The notes under the pieces were generated by a model. The model had not been told where the DNA came from. It saw only the letters and a program-made list of their open reading frames with translations, and made no database searches. Both the position numbers and the translations under genes were made by a program. Below, piece after piece: positions 16,801-24,955 of a stretch of DNA of 47,048 nt (positions are counted from its first letter, which is position 1; the number at the start of each line of letters is the position of its first letter). The stretch is from an uncultured Ruminococcus sp. (GTDB lineage Bacteria > Bacillota > Clostridia > Oscillospirales > Ruminococcaceae), in assembly GCA_947345935.1 (NCBI GenBank), contig CAMZZN010000001.1, forward strand, positions 1-47,048. Direction: 5' to 3'.

Positions 16801-17011
16801 GCTTCTTGACAGTGGAAAGATCCATTATGTTATCTCTACCTCTGCCAAGGGACGTTTGCCGGAGCGTGACAGTGTAAAGATGCGCCGTAAGTCCATTGAA
16901 CGTTCGATATGCAGCCTGACTGCTATAGATACGGCTAAATCAATTGCAAAGGTACTTGAATCAGGACGTACTATCAACGATGTTGAACTTGTTGATATAA
17001 CGAAGATCTGA
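13820..17011 (+). CDS. carB: Carbamoyl-phosphate synthase large chain
   Basis: A 1063-residue synthetase subunit with the normal duplicated architecture. The first carboxyphosphate half (about 1-400) starts VLVIGSGPIVIGQAAEFDYA; the carbamoyl phosphate half (about 550-930) starts VIVFGSGPIRIGQGIEFDY. Each half carries an ATP-grasp domain (PAFTLGGTGGG and PSYVLGGQNM). The C-terminal MGS-like domain (about 930-1063) is the allosteric region that binds UMP or ornithine in relatives. ATG 13820 gives the conserved start MPLRKDLKKVLVIGSGP; a GTG at 13811 is nearer to AAAGG and adds three residues, so the exact start is slightly open. It directly follows the carA stop (13818) and ends before a strong terminator. 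Confidence 0.97.
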   Translation: MPLRKDLKKVLVIGSGPIVIGQAAEFDYAGTQACRALKQEGLEVVLVNSNPATIMTDKAMADKVYIEPLTLDVVKRIIEIEKPDSLLSTLGGQTGLTLSMQLAAEGFLDSHNVKLLGADPETIHKAEDRQAFKDTMEKIGEPCIPSKVVETVEDAVDFAQVIGYPVIVRPAFTLGGTGGGIAQDEAELRDISTNGLRLSPITQVLIEKCISGWKEIEFEVIRDAKGNVITVCSMENFDPVGVHTGDSIVIAPAVTLSDREYQMLRTAAINIIKELKVEGGCNCQFALHPTSFEYAVIEVNPRVSRSSALASKATGYPIAKTAAKIAVGYTLDEIVNQVTGKTYACFEPALDYVVIKFPKWAFDKFVYAKRTLGTQMKATGEVMAIGTSFEQAMMKAVRSIELGMDSMNLKKLKKLSDEEIRSKLHVVDDERSFVVFEALKRGITPEEVHEITMIDNWFLYKLLNLAELEKWLADGELTVEKYNTAKQYGYLDSTIERMSGQKCPAHKTAVFKMVDTCAGEFKAETPYFYSTSDEENEAAQFIERQNTGKEKVIVFGSGPIRIGQGIEFDYCSVHCVWTLKELGYEAVICNNNPETVSTDFDTGDRLYFDPLTREDVEAIIETEKPYGVVVQFGGQTAIKLTRHLSDMGVRILGTSADMIDAAEDRERFDEILEKCGIPRPQGHTVMTTEEAITAAEDLGYPVLLRPSYVLGGQNMIIAHSKEDVVEYMGIITSHMIENPVLIDKYMMGTEVEVDAICDGEDFLIPGIMEHIERAGVHSGDSISIYPSQHLSERIKKIIVEYTRKLAKELHVIGLVNIQYVVYNHEVYVIEVNPRSSRTVPYISKVTGIPMVDIATKIMFGAKLRDMGYESGLYPAGDYVAVKVPVFSFEKLTDVDTMLGPEMKSTGECLGIGRNLEDALLKGLTAAGFDLKHEGGVLISVRDSDKREVLPIADKFERMGFDIYATSGTQSVLHRNMIAANLVRKISDGEPNVETLLDSGKIHYVISTSAKGRLPERDSVKMRRKSIERSICSLTAIDTAKSIAKVLESGRTINDVELVDITKI

Positions 17012-17033
17012 GAATAAATCTAAACTCTCCATA

Positions 17034-17066
17034 AAAAGCGGCTGTATAAAAAACAGCCGCTTTTTT
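17034..17066 (+). terminator. Terminator after carB
   Basis: GCGGCTGT (17038-17045) pairs with ACAGCCGC (17053-17060), flanked by A and T runs, with six T at 17061-17066. It closes the pyrC-pyrF-carA-carB cluster. Confidence 0.9.
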
Positions 17067-17116
17067 GTGCATAATAACAAAAAATCTTTTATTTAATCTT
17101 TATTTATTCATTTCTA

Positions 17117-17145
17117 TTGACTGGAAGAGAATAAAAAGGTATAAT
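17117..17145 (+). promoter_or_regulatory. Sigma-A promoter for the zinc-ribbon/LRR gene
   Basis: TTGACT (17117-17122), 17-nt spacer, TATAAT (17140-17145), 50 nt before the start codon at 17196. Confidence 0.8.
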
Positions 17146-17195
17146 ATAATTAACATGGTTTGTGCCATTGAAAATGAAAGTATCAGGAGGCAGCT

Positions 17196-18680
17196 ATGGG
17201 AATAGTTAGTTCAAAATGTTATTACTGCGGTGAGCCGGTTCAGGTGGATATCCAGAAAGATGCGTGGATCTGTCCCGGATGCGGCGAGCCTTTTATTGTA
17301 GAAAAGTCAATAAAGCTTGCAAGAAAAAATAAAGTAAGCCATAAAAGGGTGGTCGTAAGTCCGGTGCGTGCCGGAAAGTCAAAGACTGCCGGATATTCCG
17401 AGTCCACAGATGAAGCAGAGAGCGTTCAGAAGGATACTGTACCGGCAGAGGAAGTTATCGAAGAACCGGTCAAGACAGAGGAGACAGCTGAGGAGGTAAT
17501 TGAAGCTCCGGAGATCAGCGAAGAGTCTGAATCTTCCGAGCCGGAGGAGACTACCAAGGCTTCTGAAACCAATGAAGAACCGGAAGCTGCCGAGCTGGAG
17601 GAAGTCTCCGGAGTTTCTGAAGTCATTGAAGAAACGAAAGCTCCTGAACCAAAGGTGGAAACAAAGATCCAGGAGGTAAAGGCAGAATCTGAGATCAGAA
17701 AAAATCCCGTTTCCAGACCAAGCATAGAGATTGAAAACGGCGTATTTATAAAATATTCCGGAACTTCCGATGAAATTGAGATTCCGCATAGCGTCCGCAG
17801 AATCGGCGAAAATGCTTTTGAGGACTGTAAGACTCTTAAAAAAGTGATTCTTCCCGACGGTCTTGTTGAGATCGGCGGTTATGCCTTTAGAAACTGTACA
17901 TCTCTTGAAACCGTAACGATACCTGAAAGTCTTGTAAAGATAGGCCCGTGGGCTTTCAGAGGTTGCACAAAACTCCGCTCGATGTTTCTGCCTAATAATA
18001 TCAGTGTTATAAGCGACTGCGTTTTTGCTGAGTGTGAAAGCCTGGAAAGCATTGAAATGTCCAACAAGATTTCTGAAATAGGAGCGTTCGCTTTCAACGG
18101 CTGTAAGAATCTTGAATCTATCTGGCTGCCTAATACGGTCAAGCAGATCGGGAAATATGCGTTTTCGGGCTGCGAAAAGCTGAAAACCATGCTTATTCCC
18201 GATGGAGTTTCTTCTGTTAACGAGAGAACGTTTGCCGGATGTACAAATCTTACGGACATCGAACTGCCAAAAACGATCAAAACCATTGGTCAGTTTGCAT
18301 TCCAGAACTGCGTTTCACTGAAAAAGATAGCTATTCCCTATGCCGTTACATATGTGGACGGTTTCAAGGGATGCACCTCTCTGCGTTCTGTTGAGATTCC
18401 GTCAAAGGTTACGTTTCTGGGAGATTTCAGCGGATGTACAAATCTTGAAAGCATTAAGATACCGTCCTCTGTTGTAAAGATCGATTCTGTATTTTCTGAT
18501 TGTCCCAAGCTTATGAATATCTCGTGGAATCATCTCATGGAAAATCTCAGCCGTTTTCCTGCATATCAGGAAAAGGTTGTAAACGGTTGGAAGTCAATGG
18601 GTAAGTGTTCTTTCTGCGGCGGAGATTTTAAAATGCTGGGAAAAACCTGCCGTGAATGCGGAAAGAAAAAGGATTATTGA
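17196..18680 (+). CDS. Zinc-ribbon protein with acidic linker and BspA-type leucine-rich repeats
   Basis: A 494-residue protein with four parts. Residues 8-29 are a zinc ribbon (Cys8, Cys11, Cys26, Cys29). Residues about 70-165 are Glu/Thr/Ser-rich low-complexity sequence with repeated EETxE, EAPE and SEE patterns. Residues about 178-455 are BspA/LRR_5-type repeats of about 23 residues (IGENAFEDCKTLKKVILP and similar). Residues 471-488 form a second CxxC-x10-CxxC ribbon (Cys471, Cys474, Cys485, Cys488). There is no signal peptide or membrane segment, so it should stay in the cytoplasm, unlike many BspA-type proteins. RBS AGGAGG at 17185-17190. Its partner and function are unknown; a scaffold or binding role is a guess. 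A lipoprotein gene follows 4 nt later. Confidence 0.85.
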   Translation: MGIVSSKCYYCGEPVQVDIQKDAWICPGCGEPFIVEKSIKLARKNKVSHKRVVVSPVRAGKSKTAGYSESTDEAESVQKDTVPAEEVIEEPVKTEETAEEVIEAPEISEESESSEPEETTKASETNEEPEAAELEEVSGVSEVIEETKAPEPKVETKIQEVKAESEIRKNPVSRPSIEIENGVFIKYSGTSDEIEIPHSVRRIGENAFEDCKTLKKVILPDGLVEIGGYAFRNCTSLETVTIPESLVKIGPWAFRGCTKLRSMFLPNNISVISDCVFAECESLESIEMSNKISEIGAFAFNGCKNLESIWLPNTVKQIGKYAFSGCEKLKTMLIPDGVSSVNERTFAGCTNLTDIELPKTIKTIGQFAFQNCVSLKKIAIPYAVTYVDGFKGCTSLRSVEIPSKVTFLGDFSGCTNLESIKIPSSVVKIDSVFSDCPKLMNISWNHLMENLSRFPAYQEKVVNGWKSMGKCSFCGGDFKMLGKTCRECGKKKDY

Positions 18681-18684
18681 TAAT

Positions 18685-19458
18685 ATGAATAAAAAGTATA
18701 CGGCAGTATTTCTGTCAGCTTTGCTGGCGTGTGTCGGAACGGTCTCATGCAGCAGTGAAAAATCGAAAAGCAGTTTGAAAAGTTCATATTCTGAAACGGA
18801 TGATTCGTCTATAGGAGTTCAGCCGACGGAAAAAAAAACTGCCTCCACGGAGATGACGACGGTTCCGGTTACGGAAAAGACTGTGACGACAGCCGCTGAT
18901 GTTACACAGGCTGTTACGGAGAGTGCGTCGTCGGGAAATCATCAGGCGGAAGCTTATGACAGTGGTTATACCGATAGTCTGTCAATAGCTGTGGATTTTT
19001 ATCAGGCATATCTTGAGCATAATCCGGAAAAGGTTTATAATATGTTTAATCCGGAAGAGATAGAGCGCTATAAAAAGCTTATGGCGGATCAGTTGGAAGA
19101 AAAATCGGCTGATGAAGTTTTCAGCAAGGATGCGGTGATAAAGGCGATAGACGATTCGATGTATGTGATCGAGGAAATAATGGAGGAATATAGTGATTCG
19201 GAAACTGACCGATGGACAGCCGATATTACTGAGGAGCTTTTTGACGAGGCAGCAGAAGAGGAACTATCTGCTTTTAATGAAGAACTTGGAACAAATTATA
19301 CAAGCGGAAGTATTATTAATTATATGTACTATGTAAACGCCGACAACGGTGAGCTATTTGTCGGGAACTCCAGCGCCTTTCTTGAAAAGAAAGGTCATTG
19401 GTACGTATCTTTTTCAAGTCTTATGCAGAGCGAGTTAATTAATCAGCTTGAAGTATAA
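18685..19458 (+). CDS. Lipoprotein of unknown function
   Basis: A 257-residue protein starting MNKKYTAVFLSALLACVGTVSC, a lipoprotein signal with the modified Cys at residue 22. Residues about 23-100 are a Ser/Thr/Glu-rich spacer like those found between lipid anchor and outer domain. Residues about 100-257 form a mostly helical domain (DFYQAYLEHNPEKVYNMF, then EEIERYKKLMADQLEE) ending in a beta-like segment. This resembles small secreted domains of the NTF2-like or DUF4878 kind, but no family is certain. ATG 18685 follows AAAGGA by about 11 nt and starts the signal sequence; the frame opens earlier, overlapping the upstream gene. It is probably co-transcribed with the zinc-ribbon gene. Confidence 0.85.
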   Translation: MNKKYTAVFLSALLACVGTVSCSSEKSKSSLKSSYSETDDSSIGVQPTEKKTASTEMTTVPVTEKTVTTAADVTQAVTESASSGNHQAEAYDSGYTDSLSIAVDFYQAYLEHNPEKVYNMFNPEEIERYKKLMADQLEEKSADEVFSKDAVIKAIDDSMYVIEEIMEEYSDSETDRWTADITEELFDEAAEEELSAFNEELGTNYTSGSIINYMYYVNADNGELFVGNSSAFLEKKGHWYVSFSSLMQSELINQLEV

Positions 19459-19460
19459 AT

Positions 19461-19490
19461 AAAACGCCGGACATGAATTGTCCGGCGCTT
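19461..19490. terminator. Shared terminator between convergent genes
   Basis: CGCCGGAC (19465-19472) pairs with GTCCGGCG (19480-19487). On the minus strand it is followed by TTTTATTT, so it suits the GH5 gene best; on the plus strand the T run is weak. Confidence 0.8.
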
Positions 19491-19503
19491 GATGTTTATG
19501 ATC

Positions 19504-21585
19504 TTATTTCGCACCTTCCATAACGGCAGAAAGTATTGCGGCGTTCCATGTAAGAGATCCACGGTTGAATATACCGAAGCTCTGCTCACCCGAAGAAATG
19601 TTGTTGTCCCAGATAAAACACTTGATGCCCTGTTTTTTGGCAGCGCTGATATAATATTTGTAGTATTCCTGCCGTACTGATTCAGGAGCAGCGTTGACGC
19701 ATCCGAATTCTCCGATGATAACTGGAGTTCCTCTATCTATAAATTTCTGTTTCAGTTCTGCGAACTTAGCGTCAAGTTCTGCCTTTCCGCTGTCGTCGAA
19801 TTCTGTAGACGAACCGTCGGAAAATTGCCACGGCGCATAGTAATGAACAGAAACAATTATATTTCCTGCATTGGCAGGAACTATGACATCATTGACCGCA
19901 GAAGTTTCGGCTGAAGCGGCGTAGGATGTTATAATAAGAGAACGATGGAAGTTGTTGCCTCCGGTTTTGCGGACGGTATTTACAAAGTCCTGTTCATATT
20001 TTGCAATGACCGCTCTTTCTTCAGGCGTTCCGCCCATCCATTCGTTTGCGCTTCCGACAGTTCTCGGTTCGTTCATTCCCTCAAAGATAAGCCGGTCGCC
20101 GTAATCCATGAAATAAGAAGAAATCTGATTCCATATAGATTTCAGTTTTGCGCTGTCGGCAGCGTATTCCGAGTCAAGAGGTTCAAACCATATGTAGTCG
20201 TCATGATGCATATTGAGAATGACAAACATATCCTCATTGTAGGCGTAATCTACCACTTCTTTAACACGGGCAAGCCAGTCGGCGTCAATGGTATCGCCGT
20301 TCATGTGCTCGCCCCACGTCACGGGGATACGTATGGAATTGAAGCCGGAATCCTTGACGGATTTTATCATTTCTTTTGTAGTTTTCAGATTTCCCCAGCC
20401 TGTTTCAGTTGACAGACCTGTTTTGCTTGTGTTGTAGCTGTCAAGGGTGTTTCCGAGACACCAGCCGACGTTCATGCTCTTTACTATTTCAGAAGCGGCT
20501 CTGAAATTGCTGTTCTTCGCAGGAGTTTCCGGATCGGGAGTATTATCGGGCTGGACCAGAGCGGTATTTCCGCTTCCGAGACTGTACTTAACGGTGACAG
20601 AATCGAGAGTAACGGACGGCTGCTCGCTCCACCAGTAGCCAAGAATAAGTTCTCCATCCTTTGCGGCGTAAGCTTTTGCCTGATCCGGTACGAACCATGT
20701 CAATGACAAGGATGAGCTGTCAGTGAAAACTGCCGTGTCCGGAGACTGATAAGATCCTGCCGAAGAATCATAGCCGAAAGCTCCGGTGAATTTACCAAGA
20801 GATCCGGAGGAACTGATATTATATACTACGGCTTCCGGAACGGCATTTTCCGGAAGGAATCCGGCTGTGGGAACTTTTATAATGTTGTCTGCTGCGTCAA
20901 ATGAAACGCTTTTGCCGACGTTTTCAGTGACGGTTCCGTCAACGGGGATATCTGCCGTTCTGGTATAGGTGCATACGACATTTTCGATGCGGATACTGGA
21001 TGAATTTCCCCACCAGTAACCGAAAAGAAGATCGCCTCCTGGAGAAATATAGTCCTGAATTTGTTCGGGAACGTCCCATTTTATTTCTCCGTATGTACCC
21101 TGAGTAGGCGATGTTATATTTTCTGACTGATACCAGCCCTCGTCTGTTGCTGCCGGGCAGTCGCCGGTAACGGAAATGCCGCATCCGCCCTTGAATTCGC
21201 CGATATTGCTGCCGTCGGCAGAGTAGATTATAAAAGTGAACGACGTAACCTTGTCGCCGCTCTGAATAAGATCGGCAAGAGGTATTTTAACAGTGTTGCT
21301 GCCCTCTGTATAGCTGATAGTTTTGTTCAGACTTATCTGTGAGCCGCAGGAAGCGGTGATCGTTTCTCTGGGGCTGATATGTTCTGTTGCCGGTTCTGTC
21401 GGAGCGACTGTCTTTTCGTCTGTAGTAATGATATCCGTATCTTCTGACGTTTCATCCTCTGATGCAGCTTCTGTGACCGGAACAGAAGATTTTTCCGTAG
21501 AAGATGATGATTTTTTTCCAGAACAGCCTGCCAGTGACGCCGTCATTGCGGATACCGTCAGGATTGCCATTAATTTTCTGCGCAT
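19504..21585 (-). CDS. GH5 endoglucanase-type lipoprotein with two tandem N-terminal modules
   Basis: A 693-residue surface enzyme. It starts with a lipoprotein signal whose lipobox is LAGC (Cys21), followed by a Ser/Thr/Glu spacer to about residue 72. Two similar modules of about 115 residues follow (about 75-208 and 216-336), each ending in a GYWW motif; they are probably carbohydrate-binding. The GH5 catalytic domain covers about 360-690 and resembles subfamily 4 (GWCLGNTLDSY, IRIPVTWGEH). The acid/base is Glu506 (GMNEPRT) and the nucleophile Glu626 (IIGEFGCV). It should cut beta-1,4-glucan or xyloglucan type chains at the cell surface. It has no dockerin, so it is anchored by lipid instead of a cellulosome. 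ATG 21585 follows GAAAGG and begins the signal sequence. Confidence 0.93.
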   Translation of the reverse strand: MRRKLMAILTVSAMTASLAGCSGKKSSSSTEKSSVPVTEAASEDETSEDTDIITTDEKTVAPTEPATEHISPRETITASCGSQISLNKTISYTEGSNTVKIPLADLIQSGDKVTSFTFIIYSADGSNIGEFKGGCGISVTGDCPAATDEGWYQSENITSPTQGTYGEIKWDVPEQIQDYISPGGDLLFGYWWGNSSSIRIENVVCTYTRTADIPVDGTVTENVGKSVSFDAADNIIKVPTAGFLPENAVPEAVVYNISSSGSLGKFTGAFGYDSSAGSYQSPDTAVFTDSSSLSLTWFVPDQAKAYAAKDGELILGYWWSEQPSVTLDSVTVKYSLGSGNTALVQPDNTPDPETPAKNSNFRAASEIVKSMNVGWCLGNTLDSYNTSKTGLSTETGWGNLKTTKEMIKSVKDSGFNSIRIPVTWGEHMNGDTIDADWLARVKEVVDYAYNEDMFVILNMHHDDYIWFEPLDSEYAADSAKLKSIWNQISSYFMDYGDRLIFEGMNEPRTVGSANEWMGGTPEERAVIAKYEQDFVNTVRKTGGNNFHRSLIITSYAASAETSAVNDVIVPANAGNIIVSVHYYAPWQFSDGSSTEFDDSGKAELDAKFAELKQKFIDRGTPVIIGEFGCVNAAPESVRQEYYKYYISAAKKQGIKCFIWDNNISSGEQSFGIFNRGSLTWNAAILSAVMEGAK

Positions 21586-21616
21586 TTTTAATTTCCTTTC
21601 ATACCATATTGAACTT

Positions 21617-21645
21617 ATTATACCACTTTTTACAGGGGATTGCAA
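21617..21645 (-). promoter_or_regulatory. Sigma-A promoter for the GH5 lipoprotein gene
   Basis: On the minus strand TTGCAA (21645-21640) and TATAAT (21622-21617) are separated by 17 nt, about 32 nt before the start codon. Confidence 0.75.
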
Positions 21646-21748
21646 TGTTTTCCGGCGGTAAAATAAATATTAATTGAAAATAAGAATTACGGAAAACCCT
21701 TATAATCAAATGACAAAAACGATTTCCGTCATATTATGTCAAAAGCAC

Positions 21749-21777
21749 TTGCATTTTCTGTAGATTTAGTATATAAT
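21749..21777 (+). promoter_or_regulatory. Sigma-A promoter for the DUF1846 gene
   Basis: TTGCAT (21749-21754), 17-nt spacer, TATAAT (21772-21777), 30 nt before the start codon. Confidence 0.75.
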
Positions 21778-21807
21778 AAAAATATGAATTTCAGGAGGTC
21801 TTATTAT

Positions 21808-23271
21808 ATGAAAATAGGTTTTGATAATGAAAAATATCTGAAAATGCAGTCGGAGCATATAAGACAGCGCATAGCGCAGTTCGGGGACAAGCTTTACCTT
21901 GAATTCGGCGGCAAGCTTTTTGACGATTTCCACGCTTCAAGGGTTCTTCCGGGCTTCAAGCCTGACAGTAAGCTCCAGATGCTTCTTCAGCTGAAAGACG
22001 AGGCCGAGATCGTAATTGTCATCAATGCCGGAGATATTGAAAAAAACAAGGTGAGAGGCGATCTCGGCATCACATATGACGTTGACGTTATTCGGCTTTA
22101 TAATGTATTTACAAAGATCGGTCTTTACGTAAGCAGCGTCGTGCTTACGCAGTATGAGGATCAGCCGCAGGCAGCGGCATTCCAGAGCCGCCTTGAATCT
22201 CTTGGCATAAAGGTTTATCATCATTATCATATCAAAGGCTATCCTTCCAACCTTAAGCTTATTATCAGCGACGAGGGTTATGGCAGAAATGATTATATCG
22301 AGACCTCACGCAGACTTGTCGTAATTACAGCGCCCGGTCCCGGAAGCGGAAAAATGGCTACCTGTTTGTCACAGCTTTATCATGAGAACAAAAGAGGAGT
22401 AAACGCAGGCTATGCTAAATTTGAAACATTCCCGATATGGAATCTTCCGTTGCGTCATCCTGTTAATATCGCCTATGAATCAGCAACCTCCGACCTTAAC
22501 GATGTTAATATGATAGACCCATTTCATCTTGAAGCTTACGGTAAGACTACGGTCAATTATAACCGTGATGTAGAGATCTTTCCGGTGCTTAATGCTATGT
22601 TTGAGAAGATACTGGGCGAATCACCTTATAAATCCCCTACGGATATGGGCGTAAATATGGCTGGAAACTGTATTATTGACGACGATGCAGTGTGCGCAGC
22701 GGCAAAGGCTGAAATAATTCGTCGGTATTATGTATCAAAGTGCGACTATAAAAAAGGTCTTATTTCCGAAGAAGAGACTATGAAGCAGGAGCTTTTCATG
22801 AAGCAGGCAGGCGTTACCGTTGACGACAGAAAGGTCGTTTCTGCCGCTCTTGCAAAAGAAGCGGAGACTGGAGCTCCGGCGGCTGCAATGGAACTTCATG
22901 ATGGAACGATACTTACCGGACGGACTTCAGAACTTTTAGGCGCAGTCTCGGCACTTCTTCTCAATGCACTTAAATATTTCGGAGGTATTTCCGACGATGT
23001 GCTTCTCATGTCTCCCCACGTTATCGAACCTATTATGAATCTTAAAGTTCAGCATCTCGGAAACAGCAATCCACACATACATACCGACGAGACGCTGCTT
23101 GCTCTGTCAATCTGTGCCAATACCGACGAAAATGCTAAAAGGGCAATGGAGCAGATTTCAAAACTCCGTGGCTGTGAGGTGCATTCTACCGTTATTTTGT
23201 CACAAGTGGACGAAAGGATATTCAAGCGTCTGGGAATCAATCTTACCTGTGAACCAAAATATCAGAGCTAA
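21808..23271 (+). CDS. DUF1846 family protein
   Basis: A 487-residue cytoplasmic protein of the DUF1846 family, found widely in Firmicutes and of unknown biochemical role. Family features are the N-terminal MKIGFDNEKYLKMQSEHI, the Gly-rich phosphate-binding-like loop APGPGSGKMATCLSQLYHE (about residues 175-193), and FPIWNLPLRHPVNIAYE after it. The loop resembles a P-loop, so nucleotide binding is possible. The chosen ATG 21808 has AGGAGG 9 nt upstream; earlier in-frame ATGs overlap the promoter. It has its own promoter and no clear operon partners. A weak hairpin, TTGCCG with CGGCGA, lies 10-40 nt after the stop. Confidence 0.88.
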   Translation: MKIGFDNEKYLKMQSEHIRQRIAQFGDKLYLEFGGKLFDDFHASRVLPGFKPDSKLQMLLQLKDEAEIVIVINAGDIEKNKVRGDLGITYDVDVIRLYNVFTKIGLYVSSVVLTQYEDQPQAAAFQSRLESLGIKVYHHYHIKGYPSNLKLIISDEGYGRNDYIETSRRLVVITAPGPGSGKMATCLSQLYHENKRGVNAGYAKFETFPIWNLPLRHPVNIAYESATSDLNDVNMIDPFHLEAYGKTTVNYNRDVEIFPVLNAMFEKILGESPYKSPTDMGVNMAGNCIIDDDAVCAAAKAEIIRRYYVSKCDYKKGLISEEETMKQELFMKQAGVTVDDRKVVSAALAKEAETGAPAAAMELHDGTILTGRTSELLGAVSALLLNALKYFGGISDDVLLMSPHVIEPIMNLKVQHLGNSNPHIHTDETLLALSICANTDENAKRAMEQISKLRGCEVHSTVILSQVDERIFKRLGINLTCEPKYQS

Positions 23272-23382
23272 TAATAACGTTGCCGCATGATTTTTGCACG
23301 GCGATGTCTTTGTTCGGAATTTGCATTTATAGGATAAGTGAAACATTCTGATAATGTGAAAATCTTAGGAATGATCTGTCAC

Positions 23383-23409
23383 ATATTTTTCAGACAGGTG
23401 AAAAAATAT
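23383..23409. repeat. AT-rich inverted repeat upstream of the HtrA-type gene
   Basis: ATATTTTTCA (23383-23392) and TGAAAAAATAT (23399-23409) are inverted copies (one extra A) around GACAGG. It lies 36 nt upstream of the putative -35 box of the protease gene and could be an operator or a hairpin. The rest of the 255-nt gap shows nothing else recognisable. Confidence 0.45.
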
Positions 23410-23444
23410 ACACGAAATCTTTTCTTAAATTCTACATAACCTGC

Positions 23445-23473
23445 TTAATAATATCACAAAGGGCAGGTATAAT
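23445..23473 (+). promoter_or_regulatory. Possible promoter of the HtrA-type protease gene
   Basis: TTAATA (23445-23450), 17-nt spacer and TATAAT (23468-23473). The -10 box is perfect and the -35 box is poor, which would fit activation by a regulator. Confidence 0.5.
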
Positions 23474-23526
23474 ATAGACAATGAATGAGGACGGTCTCAG
23501 AAATAATGAAAGGAATCGTGAATAAT

Positions 23527-24813
23527 ATGAATGAATACAAAATGGAAAACTTTGAGAATCAGGAAAGCGTCGGTGAAAATCCGCTTGCTGCTGTACAGGC
23601 AAAAAGAAAGAAGAAACACACCGGGCTGAAAATAACTGCATTTCTCATTGCTATGACAATGGTATCAGGAGGTTCTGTAATGGCATATTGTAGTATTGTG
23701 GGAGAAAACGGTCAGTCCGTTTCGCAGCCGGAGGACGATAATGAGAAAATTACGGAAAAATTAAAAGCTAATGCGAAGCCAATGAGCATTATCAATACGG
23801 AAGGCATTGGAAACGATGAGTGTTCTACAGAGGATATCGTTGAAAAGTCGCTGTCGTCTGTAGTTGGCATCGAGTCGGAATTTACCGTTCAGAATCCGTC
23901 CGGAAGCTATTATTACGGATTCGGCAGTAATATGCCGTCGTCATCTGAGGCAACTTCGACTGGTACAGGCGTTATTATTACTGAGGACGGATATATTGTA
24001 ACAAACGCCCATGTAATTTATGACAGTCAGTACGGTGCAGGACTTTCAGAGAAAATTTCCGTTCTTGTAAGCGACGGTGAAAGCTATGATGCAGAAGTGG
24101 TCGGATATGATACGGACTGCGATATTGCAGTGCTGAAAATAGATGCAAAAAATCTTGTTCCGGCAGAGTTCGGGGACAGCGACAGCTTGAAACTTGGCGA
24201 ACCGGTCACAGCCATTGGAAATCCACTGGGATTTGATCTTATGAATACCGTTACAAGTGGAATCGTATCGGGGCTTAACCGTCAGATCATCATAAACGAC
24301 AAGGAAATGACTCTTTTGCAGACGGATGCTGCGATTAATTCAGGAAATTCCGGCGGTCCTCTTATTAATAAGTATGGTCAGGTTATTGGAATTAATTCTT
24401 CTAAAATGAGCGCTTCTTATTCGGAAACTTCAATCGAAGGCATAGGTTTTGCAATCCCCTCGAATGAAGTGTCAAAAATTGTTGATGATCTTATAGAATA
24501 CGGTTATGTTACAGGCAGACCTCAGCTTGGTATAAATTGTCAGGATGTTACCGAGAACATTTCTAAGATGTATGACCTGCCTATGGGAGTTTATGTTATT
24601 ACTGTAAACGAGGGAAGCGCCGCTGAAAAAGCAGGTCTTGAAACAGGAGATATTATTATCGCTGTTGACGGAGAGGAGATAAGGTCTTATTCGGAATTGA
24701 AAGCAAAGAAAAATCTTCATGAAGCAGGAGACGAGGTCGAGCTGACTTATGTAAGAAAAGGCAAGACCAGAACTGTCGAAGTCATTCTTGACGAGAATAA
24801 GAACAGTGATTAA
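23527..24813 (+). CDS. HtrA/DegP-type membrane serine protease with PDZ domain
   Basis: A 428-residue quality-control protease anchored by one N-terminal membrane segment (about residues 34-57) after a polar cytoplasmic stretch with KRKKK. The outer trypsin-like domain has the catalytic triad His162 (VTNAHVIYD), Asp199 (CDIAVLKI) and Ser275 (NSGNSGGPLI). A PDZ domain occupies about 340-425 (AAEKAGLETGDIIIAVDG). It probably degrades misfolded exported proteins, which suits a cell exporting many large enzymes. The start is uncertain: ATG 23527 is taken, but GTG 23518 and ATG 23506 are in frame and closer to AAAGGA. A strong terminator follows the stop. Confidence 0.94.
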   Translation: MNEYKMENFENQESVGENPLAAVQAKRKKKHTGLKITAFLIAMTMVSGGSVMAYCSIVGENGQSVSQPEDDNEKITEKLKANAKPMSIINTEGIGNDECSTEDIVEKSLSSVVGIESEFTVQNPSGSYYYGFGSNMPSSSEATSTGTGVIITEDGYIVTNAHVIYDSQYGAGLSEKISVLVSDGESYDAEVVGYDTDCDIAVLKIDAKNLVPAEFGDSDSLKLGEPVTAIGNPLGFDLMNTVTSGIVSGLNRQIIINDKEMTLLQTDAAINSGNSGGPLINKYGQVIGINSSKMSASYSETSIEGIGFAIPSNEVSKIVDDLIEYGYVTGRPQLGINCQDVTENISKMYDLPMGVYVITVNEGSAAEKAGLETGDIIIAVDGEEIRSYSELKAKKNLHEAGDEVELTYVRKGKTRTVEVILDENKNSD

Positions 24814-24824
24814 AAAAATATCAG

Positions 24825-24851
24825 GCATCCGCTGCGGCGGATGCTTTTTTT
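24825..24851 (+). terminator. Terminator after the HtrA-type gene
   Basis: GCATCCGC (24825-24832) pairs with GCGGATGC (24837-24844) around a TGCG loop, followed by seven T. Confidence 0.92.
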
Positions 24852-24926
24852 AGTGCAAATTGACTAATCGTGTATGAAGTTCTGAATAAAAAGCACAAAA
24901 TATCAGTTAATGAGTATTATATATCA

Positions 24927-24955
24927 TTGAAATATTTATGTTTTTTCTGTATAAT
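24927..24955 (+). promoter_or_regulatory. Sigma-A promoter for the pectate lyase gene
   Basis: TTGAAA (24927-24932), 17-nt spacer, TATAAT (24950-24955). It leaves a 5' leader of about 86 nt before the ATG at 25048, with GGAGG directly upstream of the start. Confidence 0.75.

Noticed and set aside
17410-17690. GAAG/GAGG-rich tract as a possible noncoding repeat
   Set aside because: It keeps frame within the zinc-ribbon/LRR gene and encodes an acidic linker.
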